A DNA stretch of 31,004 bases, taken from NCBI GenBank assembly GCA_036653215.1, contig JAVVUK010000009.1, positions 1 to 31,004 of the forward strand, written 5' to 3'. Shown here piece by piece: positions 24,859 through 31,004 of this stretch. The translations under genes were made by a program, and so were the position numbers. Below the pieces are notes generated by a model. That model was not told the DNA's origin and did no database searches. It saw only the letters and a program-made list of their open reading frames with translations. This DNA comes from JADFUS01 sp036653215 (GTDB lineage: Bacteria; Bacteroidota; Bacteroidia; Bacteroidales; Rikenellaceae). The stretch's first letter is position 1. Every line of letters starts with the position of its first letter.

Positions 24859-25252
24859 TTATAAAATTAGAATTCCCTATGTTCATGTAGACAGAATGGG
24901 GTTTGTGTATCATTCGCACTATATCGAATATTTTGATATGGCACGTAACGAGATGATGCGTAGCTTAGGTTTATCTAATAAACAACTTGAGGATGAGGGC
25001 ATTATGTTACCTGTCATCAACGTAGACATAAAATATAATATGCCGGCACATTATGACGATATGCTTACCGTGCGAGTTCAACTTCTGGAGTTGCCTGGTG
25101 TGATGATAACTTTCAATTACGATGTATTGCGTGGTGAAGAGATCCTTTGCACTGGAAAGGTGAGGTTAGCATTTATGCACAGTGACACTAAAAAAGCGTG
25201 TCGTCCTCCAAAAAAACTAATAGATCTTTTAAAAAAATGTGGCGACTTTTAA
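24845..25252 (+). CDS. Hot-dog-fold acyl-CoA thioesterase (YbgC/4HBT-like)
   Basis: A 135-residue protein with the 4-hydroxybenzoyl-CoA thioesterase signature PYVHVDRMGFVYHSHYIEYF (11-30). It includes the catalytic Asp16 and the following G-x-V-Y-H-x-x-Y pattern, then MARNEMMRSLG. Members hydrolyse short or medium acyl-CoA and often act near the membrane. The ATG at 24845 overlaps the exonuclease gene by 14 nt and gives the normal N-terminus. The gene in turn overlaps the peptidase downstream by 16 nt. The natural substrate cannot be told from sequence. Confidence 0.92.
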   Translation: MIKYDYKIRIPYVHVDRMGFVYHSHYIEYFDMARNEMMRSLGLSNKQLEDEGIMLPVINVDIKYNMPAHYDDMLTVRVQLLELPGVMITFNYDVLRGEEILCTGKVRLAFMHSDTKKACRPPKKLIDLLKKCGDF

Positions 25253-26715
25253 CGTTTATATATTGTCTACTTCCGACATTGCTATTTTCTCAAGTGCGTT
25301 TCACTTCCAATTTTGAAAGTGGCGCTTTGGGGAGGGTGGTGTCAGATAAAGACAGCATTATATATCGTAAGATAGTCATAGAGAGCAAACCAGATCCAGT
25401 TGATCGCTGTGAACCAAGAAATCAACGTTCCTCACGGTGGTTCTATTTTAAAATGTCTAAGCTTCGTGGAGATAGTATTGTCATGACAATAAAAGGAAGT
25501 GATCCTTTGCGTGCTATGTATTCGTATGACAATGTGTCCTTTAGTCGCTTTTCGGAAGATGAGTTTTACAAAAGTGTGCTTCATAAAAGGTTTGATGCAG
25601 ACAGCGTTTATATAGCCTACTTTACCCCTTACACATACCAACATCTTCAGAAGAAGATCGATAGGTGGAGTAGGGAAAATGTCGTTAAGGTCGATACGAT
25701 AGGATACTCATATAAAGGTATTCCGATACAGATGTTGCGCATCACAGATCCGAATGTTCCTGATGATGACAAAAAAGGATTGTGGATACAGTCGAGGGTG
25801 CACCCCAGTGAAACGCCTTCTTCCTTTGTTATGGAGGGGGTTATAGAACGACTCCTTAACGATAATGAAAGAGAGTTGCTTAAGAAAACGATATTCTATA
25901 TCGTGCCTATGATAAATCCAGATGGGGTGGTACGAGGATATTCTCGTACAGATGCTAAAGGCATAAATCATGAGTGTAACTACAATAGCTCTGTTCAATG
26001 CACTGCCGTTGAGGTGATGGCGGTAAAGAAATATATAACTTCCATCTTCGATGACAAGCAGGGGTTGTCCTTGTTTCTAAATCTACACGCTCAAGTTGCG
26101 TGTAAGAGTTCCTATTGGATACATACAGCGGAAAGTTCTTCACAAATACTATTTAATAAAAAGAAACTTATATCTGCGCATACGGAGTTGTACCCACAAA
26201 AAAAGAGAGGTAATGATGATTATGTAAAACGTAGAGGTCAAGTGCCTGAAGGTTGGATATATAATAATTGGGGAGATAGATGTGTAGCTATGACTTTGGA
26301 GGTGCCTTACACATACTACTCAGACCGTGATATGTGGGTCGATGAGGATAACCTTGCTTCTTATGGTGGAAACCTTGTAGATGTGGCGGCAAATGCGGTA
26401 GGCGTGGGGACATCAAAAAGTGTGATCCTCGATAATAAACCTGCACGACGTGGTTGGCAAGGGGTTTGTGAGGGCTTATATTATGGTGATAACTACCTTA
26501 TAGCGAAAAAGAAAAGTGCGAAAGCGATATTTGAAACTCCAAAATTAGATGTTGGCTTATGGAATATATATCTTTGGGATGTGAAAGAGGAAATATGGAA
26601 ATTCTCAGATGTCGTAGATATTAAAAGAACTAAAGCGGTTCCTATTGGTATAAAGTCAAAGGAGAAAGGTGAAATGTTGGATGCAATAATGATTAGAAAA
26701 GATGATAGTAAATAA
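25237..26715 (+). CDS. Secreted M14 carboxypeptidase, cytosolic-carboxypeptidase-like (CCP) subtype
   Basis: The start is taken at ATG 25237, which gives MWRLLTFIYCLLPTLLFSQ, a good signal peptide; an in-frame GTG at 25198 would place 13 basic residues before it. The mature chain has a beta-rich N-terminal domain (about 20-135) of the type preceding CCP-class M14 domains, then the zinc peptidase. Zinc ligands are His189 and Glu192 in SRVHPSETPSSFVMEG and His284 in LNLHAQ. The catalytic Glu is at about 355 in MTLEVPYTYY. Oddly, the segment where most M14 enzymes have D-L-N-R reads KGINHECNY, so the usual substrate-binding Arg is missing. It probably trims C-terminal residues from envelope or extracellular peptides. 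It overlaps both neighbours by 14-16 nt. Confidence 0.88.
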   Translation: MWRLLTFIYCLLPTLLFSQVRFTSNFESGALGRVVSDKDSIIYRKIVIESKPDPVDRCEPRNQRSSRWFYFKMSKLRGDSIVMTIKGSDPLRAMYSYDNVSFSRFSEDEFYKSVLHKRFDADSVYIAYFTPYTYQHLQKKIDRWSRENVVKVDTIGYSYKGIPIQMLRITDPNVPDDDKKGLWIQSRVHPSETPSSFVMEGVIERLLNDNERELLKKTIFYIVPMINPDGVVRGYSRTDAKGINHECNYNSSVQCTAVEVMAVKKYITSIFDDKQGLSLFLNLHAQVACKSSYWIHTAESSSQILFNKKKLISAHTELYPQKKRGNDDYVKRRGQVPEGWIYNNWGDRCVAMTLEVPYTYYSDRDMWVDEDNLASYGGNLVDVAANAVGVGTSKSVILDNKPARRGWQGVCEGLYYGDNYLIAKKKSAKAIFETPKLDVGLWNIYLWDVKEEIWKFSDVVDIKRTKAVPIGIKSKEKGEMLDAIMIRKDDSK

Positions 26716-27610
26716 TGTATTAAAACTTATAGGCGACACGCCTATGTTAAAAGCCTCATCACTGAAGGGTGACGGCATGGCTGATATATATGTAAAGTTA
26801 GAGAAGTTTAACCTTACAGGAAGCATAAAAGATAGGGCTTTACTTTATATGGTAGAGCAGATGGAAAAACGAGGTGATCTTAGAAAAGGAGATGTCCTTG
26901 TTGAACCCACAAGTGGAAATACAGGGATCTCTATGGCGGCGGTATGTAACCTAAAAGGTTATAGAGCGATAATTGTGATGCCTGATACAATGAGCGTTGA
27001 GCGTCGTGATCTTATTGCTGCCTATGGAGCAGAGCTTATCTTAACAGAAGGGATCAAAGGAATGCCTGGTGCGATAGCAGAGGCGGAAAACCTTGTTAAG
27101 ACGAAGAAGTATAAGATGTTAGGTCAGTTTGATAATAAAGACAACCCTTTGGCTCATTATAAAACGACTGCCGATGAGATATTTGCAGATGTGCCTACCA
27201 TAGATGCTTTTGTTGCAGGAGTGGGCACCGGAGGTACCTTATCTGGTACAGGAAAGAGGCTTAAGGAGTTGCGCCATTCAGTGGAGATAGTAGCAGTAGA
27301 GCCTTACGAGTCGGCGGTAATTAGTGGTGGTAAGTCGGCCGCACATGGAATACAAGGTATCGGAGCAGGCTTCATCCCTAAAAACTACTATGCCGATTTT
27401 ACAGATAGCGTAGAGCGTGTAACAACAGATGAGGCTCGTGAAGCAACGAAGAACTTCTCTTGTGAAGAGTCTATATTAGTCGGCATATCTTCTGGTGCTG
27501 CAATAGCTGCCGCAATACGTGTCGCTAAAAGATTAGGCGAAGGAAAGAGCGTGGTTGTTATAGCTCCCGATGGAGGAGAGAAGTATATATCGATGGAACT
27601 CTTCAAATAA
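26702..27610 (+). CDS. cysK: Cysteine synthase (O-acetylserine sulfhydrylase)
   Basis: PLP enzyme that makes cysteine from O-acetylserine and sulfide. The PLP lysine is Lys43 in FNLTGSIKDRA, the substrate loop is PTSGNTGISMA (69-79), and the phosphate-binding loop is GVGTGGTLSGTGK (173-185). GISSGAAIAAA near the C-terminus holds the Ser that contacts the pyridine nitrogen. At 302 residues it is full length; CysM is an alternative assignment that sequence reading alone cannot exclude. It overlaps the M14 gene by 14 nt. The matching enzyme for the preceding step, cysE, lies 330 bp downstream beyond the repeat element. Confidence 0.96.
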   Translation: MIVNNVLKLIGDTPMLKASSLKGDGMADIYVKLEKFNLTGSIKDRALLYMVEQMEKRGDLRKGDVLVEPTSGNTGISMAAVCNLKGYRAIIVMPDTMSVERRDLIAAYGAELILTEGIKGMPGAIAEAENLVKTKKYKMLGQFDNKDNPLAHYKTTADEIFADVPTIDAFVAGVGTGGTLSGTGKRLKELRHSVEIVAVEPYESAVISGGKSAAHGIQGIGAGFIPKNYYADFTDSVERVTTDEAREATKNFSCEESILVGISSGAAIAAAIRVAKRLGEGKSVVVIAPDGGEKYISMELFK

Positions 27611-27735
27611 AAATAAATCCATAAATAGCGAATTGCTGCGTTACGCTAAAAAATCAACTTCTCACGTACAGGTAGTACGCTTCAAATCTGATTTTTATCG
27701 CAAGCCTTGCACTTCATCTATTTATGAATTTATTT
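27611..27735. repeat. 125-bp imperfect palindrome (MITE/REP-like) directly after cysK
   Basis: The outer arms AAATAAATCCATAAATAG (27611-27628) and CTATTTATGAATTTATTT (27718-27735) match at 17 of 18 positions. Further in, AAAAATCA (27649-27656) pairs with TGATTTTT (27689-27696). At the centre CGTAC-AGGTA-GTACG (27665-27679) makes a hairpin. All three pairs are centred on 27672-27673, so this is one continuous, decayed palindrome that begins at the first base after the cysK stop. No open frame of note is inside. It may be a non-autonomous mobile palindrome or a long 3' stem. Confidence 0.75.
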
Positions 27736-27930
27736 GGTTCGAAATAGCGAATTGGACGCTAAGCGTCTTTTGTTTAACATTATTTAGTTTGAAATAGCGA
27801 ATTGGACGCTAAGTGTCTTTTGTTTAACATTATTTGGTTCGAAATAGCGAATTGGACGCTAAGCGTCTTTTGTTTAACATTATTTGGTTTGAAATAGCGA
27901 ATTGGATGCTAAGTGTCTTTTGTTTAACAT
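27731..27930. repeat. Tandem array of four 50-bp units with A-B-A-B order
   Basis: The units are 27731-27780, 27781-27830, 27831-27880 and 27881-27930. Units 1 and 3 are identical. Units 2 and 4 share T instead of C at unit positions 10 and 34 and differ from each other at two bases. The array therefore looks like a duplicated 100-bp dimer. Each unit contains GACGC-TAA-GCGTC followed by TTTTG; in units 2 and 4 the changed bases still allow G-U pairs in RNA. Each unit also shares AAATAGCGAATTG with the left arm of the adjoining palindrome (27623-27635). There are no spacers, so it is not CRISPR. The array ends 9 bp before the cysE start codon. Confidence 0.95.
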
Positions 27931-27939
27931 TATTCATAT

Positions 27940-28518
27940 ATGTTTAAAAATTTAAAATACGACCTTGATAGGATAATATTTCTTGATCCTGCCGCACGTA
28001 ATCGTGTGGAGGTGTTCTTGTTATATTCCTCAATTCATGCAGTGATAAATCATCGTATAGCTCATTGTTTATATAAAAAAAAGATGTTCTTTGGTGCTCG
28101 TCTAATTTCACAGATTAGCCGTTTTTTGACAGGTATAGAGATACACCCTGGCGCAAAGATAGGGAATGGGCTTTTTATAGATCATGGAATGGGTGTGGTG
28201 ATTGGGGAAACGGCAGTAATAGGAAATAATGTGACCCTTTATCACGGAGTGACATTGGGTGGACGTGGTAAGCATAAAGATAAGAAACGTCACCCGACAG
28301 TTGAGGATAATGCAATAATAGGTACTGGAGCAACGGTGCTTGGCGATATAACAATAGGCTATGGAGCGAAAGTGGGAGCTGGCTCGGTGGTGCTTTACGA
28401 TGTCCCTCCTATGACAACAGCTGTGGGATGTGCGGCACGTAACATACTTAAACAGATAGATTTAAATGATAACAATACCAAAATCGTGGATCGACTTTGC
28501 CCTGGAGGAAAGAGATAA
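27940..28518 (+). CDS. cysE: Serine O-acetyltransferase
   Basis: Makes O-acetylserine from serine and acetyl-CoA, the first step of cysteine synthesis. A short helical N-terminal part (1-60) is followed by the left-handed hexapeptide-repeat helix. The catalytic region GLFIDHGMGVVIGETAVIG (77-95) contains Asp81-His82, and YHGVTLGGRG follows (101-110). At 192 residues it is the short, EpsC-like form without the long N-terminal domain of E. coli CysE. Its promoter must lie within or upstream of the repeat array, since only 9 bp separate them. The last 53 nt also encode the start of ung in another frame. Confidence 0.95.
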   Translation: MFKNLKYDLDRIIFLDPAARNRVEVFLLYSSIHAVINHRIAHCLYKKKMFFGARLISQISRFLTGIEIHPGAKIGNGLFIDHGMGVVIGETAVIGNNVTLYHGVTLGGRGKHKDKKRHPTVEDNAIIGTGATVLGDITIGYGAKVGAGSVVLYDVPPMTTAVGCAARNILKQIDLNDNNTKIVDRLCPGGKR

Positions 28519-29128
28519 AGATTATTACAAGCCTTTATCTGATTTTATAAAGAGTGAATATGCCTCAGCAAAAGTATATCCGCCTGAAAATCTTGTTTTT
28601 AGTGCTTTGAAATACTGCGCACCCGAACAGGTGAAGGTTGTGATCATAGGTCAAGATCCTTATCATGGTGAGGGTCAGGCAAATGGACTTTCATTTTCGG
28701 TCTCAGATGGCATAATGATGCCTCCTTCTTTAAAAAATATATTTAAAGAGGTCTGTAGTGATATGGGCGTTGAATATCCCAAAAGTGGTAACTTGCAAAG
28801 ATGGGCGACACAAGGGGTCTTGATGTTGAATGCCTCGCTGACTGTGCGTTGTGGTGAGCCTCTATCTCATAGTGGAAAGGGTTGGGAGCAGATGACGGAT
28901 GATCTAATATCATACTTATCGGCGACACAAAAGCATATCGTTTATATATTATGGGGTGGGTATGCAAAACGAAAAATAAAACTCATAGACCAATCTAATA
29001 ATCTTATACTTACGGCAAACCATCCATCACCTTTATCGGCAAACAGGGGTGGCTTTTTCGGATGTCGTCATTTTAGCAAGGCAAACGCCTATCTTCTTGA
29101 AACAAGAGGAGTTAAGATAGATTGGTAG
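28466..29128 (+). CDS. ung: Uracil-DNA glycosylase, family 1
   Basis: Removes uracil from DNA as the first step of base-excision repair. Family-1 motifs are IIGQDPYHGEGQANGLSFSV (60-79) with catalytic Asp64, and NHPSPLSANRG (185-195) with His186. FFGCRHFSKAN follows. At 220 residues it is full length. The N-terminal IPKSWIDFALEE aligns with the conserved 'SW' start of the family, so the ATG at 28466 is needed even though it lies 53 nt inside cysE. The next in-frame ATG is far into the enzyme. The 3' end runs 17 nt into the convergent phosphopantetheinyl transferase gene. Confidence 0.96.
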   Translation: MITIPKSWIDFALEERDKDYYKPLSDFIKSEYASAKVYPPENLVFSALKYCAPEQVKVVIIGQDPYHGEGQANGLSFSVSDGIMMPPSLKNIFKEVCSDMGVEYPKSGNLQRWATQGVLMLNASLTVRCGEPLSHSGKGWEQMTDDLISYLSATQKHIVYILWGGYAKRKIKLIDQSNNLILTANHPSPLSANRGGFFGCRHFSKANAYLLETRGVKIDW

Positions 29129-29687
29129 GTGCTATATACGCTAACACATAGCTTTTACAATCGATAACAGATACTCTGTATTGTGTGTCCTTATACATGA
29201 TTATCATGTTGTCATCTTCAAAATTGGTGATCTCAAAATCGGAAAGGAATTTTATATCTTTACCTTTGAAATATTTGAATATCGCTTCTTTAGCACTCCA
29301 TGCTGAGGGAAGTAGGTCTTTTGTGATTATAGATCGTTCTTTCTCGTTGAGGAAACGTGTGGCAATACGGTCGAAATTGCGGTTTTTGCTCTCTATGTCA
29401 ATGCCACATAGGTTGTTAGATAGTAAAATGGCTACTTTCCCGGCTCCATGCGATATAGATATGTGGCTATATTTATCAGATCCTTCCAATATAGGATCTC
29501 CGCTTTCTCCATATCTAATTGTGGCTTGAGGACATATCTCTTTTAACAAAACACGGGTGGTGTGCCACTCTTCTTTGCGTCTTAGACATCCTTCAATACT
29601 ATTGCTCTCTATATTATTGGTTACCATGTCGCAAACTATAATACGAGAATATGATGTTTCGATGTCGTGTATGATGTTAGTTTTCAT
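29112..29687 (-). CDS. 4'-phosphopantetheinyl transferase (Sfp/AcpT type)
   Basis: Transfers the phosphopantetheine arm from coenzyme A to carrier proteins. The superfamily signature is intact: ISISHGAG (76-83), GIDIESKNRNF (95-105, with the Mg-binding Asp97 and Glu99), and WSAKEAIFKYF (130-140, with the catalytic Lys and Glu). The 191-residue length lies between AcpS and Sfp, as usual for Bacteroidetes members encoded near gldE. It overlaps the upstream 321-residue protein gene by 11 nt on the same strand. It overlaps ung by 17 nt tail to tail, with no room for a terminator between them. Confidence 0.93.
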   Translation of the reverse strand: MKTNIIHDIETSYSRIIVCDMVTNNIESNSIEGCLRRKEEWHTTRVLLKEICPQATIRYGESGDPILEGSDKYSHISISHGAGKVAILLSNNLCGIDIESKNRNFDRIATRFLNEKERSIITKDLLPSAWSAKEAIFKYFKGKDIKFLSDFEITNFEDDNMIIMYKDTQYRVSVIDCKSYVLAYIAPTNLS

Positions 29688-30642
29688 GTTCAGAAATTAG
29701 TCTTAATTTATCGTAACATATCTTATTTATAAATATGTCTTTAGAAAATTCTTTATATAAGTCTGGATTTTCTTCCGACAATGATTTTATAAGAGCAAAA
29801 ATCATATAATCACGTGAGAAAGAGGCTGGTTGCTTAGATAGAGTCTCAACACCGAACAAAGCAGCATCCTTAAAGTTCGCATCATCGAGAGCTTGTAGAA
29901 AACGTTCATCTTCAGCAACTAAAGACGACATTACATTTTCTAAAACTAAAGGAAAATATACTATTTGGAAGTTGTTGACGTTGTATATGTCGAAAAATGG
30001 GTCTGTAAAAACCTCTAATTTATAGGACGTATTATCTTGCGCATATCCACCCTCGTAGTTAGCTATTGAATATATAATATTTCGTTTTGCCCAGTCTTTG
30101 ATAAATGGAGATGGCTCATTTCCTTTAGCATATATATCCATAGAGTCTTCAAGGATCTTTGCTCTTTCTTTTATTGAGGCGATAAACTCTTTAGGAGGTA
30201 GGCTATCATCTAATTTAACAGGGGCTATTTTGTTTAAATGGTTTACAAATTTGGCGAATTGATTATTTAACTCAGCTCCGCTACCTGAAAATGTGAGCCC
30301 TTCATAATTATGCTCTCTAAATTTATTCATGTCAATCTCTATATATACAGAGTCAGAGGGGTTGATAAATAGATTTATGATGTTATTGTTGTAGCTTATA
30401 ATTATGGCTTGCGAAAGGTACATATCATATTGGGCATGAAATTTACCTTTGTTATTCGTATCGATAAAAATTCTGGAGTGGTTGTTAAGAGGATCGCAGA
30501 ATATTACTGATAATTCCTTGCTATCTTTAGAAGTTGCGTTTATAATTCTTCCTGCAACAACAGTACGTTTTGGCGTTAGCTCTTGAGCGTATAGACTAAA
30601 AGAGGTTATACACAATGCGAGTATTAGAATAATGTTCTTCAT
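29677..30642 (-). CDS. Secreted protein resembling the N-terminal half of TlpA-like proteins, thioredoxin domain absent
   Basis: A 321-residue protein with a signal peptide (about 1-19, ending SFSLYAQ). Residues about 27-105 form a beta-sandwich of the DUF4369 type. It contains VAGRIINATSK, a 'D-T-N-N-K-G-K-F' turn and INPSDSVYIEID, the layout that precedes thioredoxin domains in Bacteroidetes TlpA-like proteins. A helical stretch follows to the end. No C-x2-C thioredoxin motif is present; the chain stops at SEHEN, 11 nt into the next gene. It may be a truncated relative or a genuine two-domain variant. It lies between gldE and the phosphopantetheinyl transferase gene. Function is unknown. 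Confidence 0.72.
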   Translation of the reverse strand: MKNIILILALCITSFSLYAQELTPKRTVVAGRIINATSKDSKELSVIFCDPLNNHSRIFIDTNNKGKFHAQYDMYLSQAIIISYNNNIINLFINPSDSVYIEIDMNKFREHNYEGLTFSGSGAELNNQFAKFVNHLNKIAPVKLDDSLPPKEFIASIKERAKILEDSMDIYAKGNEPSPFIKDWAKRNIIYSIANYEGGYAQDNTSYKLEVFTDPFFDIYNVNNFQIVYFPLVLENVMSSLVAEDERFLQALDDANFKDAALFGVETLSKQPASFSRDYMIFALIKSLSEENPDLYKEFSKDIFINKICYDKLRLISEHEN

Positions 30643-30656
30643 AATCAGAATATGTT

Positions 30657-31004
30657 TTAGTTATCATCATCTATCTTTACAACTTTTATCTTGGTGATAC
30701 GTTTTTTACTTATGGCAACCACGGTAAATTTATAACCAATAGCCTCAACCGTAGCTCCGATGCGAGGAAAACTTTGTGATATCTCTATGAAAAGCCCTGC
30801 AAGAGTTTCCGCATCTCCCACAATCTCCTTCAACTCATCACTTTCAATGCCAAGTATGTGTTCAAAGTCGTTGACCGAGATTTTGCCTTCAAAGATATAG
30901 CTACCATCTGTCAAAGTAGTATATTCGGACTCCTCCTCCGTGTCCGACTCGTCGTCTATCTCTCCTACAATCTCTTCTATGATGTCTTCTATTGTAACAA
31001 CGCC
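30657..31004 (-). CDS. gldE: C-terminal part of a GldE/CorC-family CBS-domain membrane protein (partial)
   Basis: The reading frame continues without stop from the right edge (31004) to TAA at 30657, giving 115 residues. The entry sequence GVVTIEDIIEEIVGEIDDES is the end of the second CBS domain in CorC/HlyC-family proteins. It is followed by an acidic linker and the transporter-associated CorC/HlyC domain (about 40-115, DGSYIFEGKISVNDFEHILG to the end). These proteins have an N-terminal DUF21 membrane domain, which is outside the window. The neighbouring phosphopantetheinyl transferase gene matches the usual place of gldE in Bacteroidetes, so GldE is the best name, though plain CorC cannot be excluded. 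It ends 14 nt before the next start. Confidence 0.85.
   Translation of the reverse strand, partial: GVVTIEDIIEEIVGEIDDESDTEEESEYTTLTDGSYIFEGKISVNDFEHILGIESDELKEIVGDAETLAGLFIEISQSFPRIGATVEAIGYKFTVVAISKKRITKIKVVKIDDDN

Noticed and set aside
25198..25236. GTG start for the M14 peptidase
   Set aside because: It would add a hydrophilic stretch ahead of a well-formed signal peptide; ATG at 25237 is better.
27570..27797. 75-residue open frame over the end of cysK and the palindrome/repeat
   Set aside because: It starts inside cysK in another frame, runs through palindrome and tandem repeat, and has no recognisable motif or start signal. Its existence follows from the repeat sequence.
27731..27930. 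CRISPR array
   Set aside because: The 50-bp units are directly contiguous with no variable spacers, and no cas genes are in the window.

Overview
The window is chromosomal DNA from a low-GC member of the Bacteroidetes, most likely the order Bacteroidales. The evidence is several Bacteroidetes-type -7 promoter boxes (TAnnTTTG), A-rich start regions without clear Shine-Dalgarno sequences, a SusD/RagB-like C-terminus, the nadK-uppS-bamA-skp-skp order, a six-gene Rnf cluster headed by an RseC protein, and a GldE/CorC plus phosphopantetheinyl transferase end. No tRNA, rRNA, CRISPR, prophage or insertion sequence was found. Almost every gene belongs to a recognisable family.

Layout. 1-480: the end of a SusD-like gene, a strong terminator, and a self-contained 55-residue 2[4Fe-4S] ferredoxin gene. 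502-5860: NAD kinase, then a cell-envelope block (undecaprenyl diphosphate synthase, BamA, two Skp/OmpH chaperones) closed by a terminator. 5896-6813: an EamA-type exporter. 6846-18696: a long co-directional run with a Cys-rich single-helix membrane protein, RsmE, RseC, RnfB-C-D-G-E-A, a MarC protein, a 1005-residue secreted TPR protein and a 595-residue outer-membrane barrel. 18890-21748: two lipoprotein genes, one with two GEVED-like modules and one a clostripain-family (C11) peptidase. 21849-24121 (minus strand): PEP carboxykinase and a GNAT acetyltransferase. 24190-27610: a tightly overlapping chain of DEDDy exonuclease, hot-dog thioesterase, M14 carboxypeptidase and cysteine synthase. 27611-27934: a 125-bp palindrome running into a 4 x 50-bp tandem array. 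27940-29128: serine acetyltransferase overlapping uracil-DNA glycosylase by 53 nt. 29112-31004 (minus strand): phosphopantetheinyl transferase, a TlpA-like protein without its thioredoxin domain, and the end of a GldE/CorC-type CBS protein.

How the genes work together. UppS supplies the lipid carrier for envelope glycans, and BamA with the Skp proteins builds the outer membrane. The Rnf complex couples ferredoxin and NAD redox chemistry to ion transport. NAD kinase, the small ferredoxin and PEP carboxykinase fit an anaerobic, fumarate-reducing or fermentative metabolism. CysE and CysK together make cysteine and flank the repeat element.

The least explained items are the composite palindrome plus A-B-A-B tandem repeat between cysK and cysE, a set of -7 boxes so close to start codons that near-leaderless mRNAs are implied, the Cys-rich protein at the head of the Rnf run, the TPR/barrel pair, and the GEVED lipoprotein/C11 peptidase pair. 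I see no wholly unknown multi-gene system that I could defend. All family calls come from reading motifs; no searches were run.
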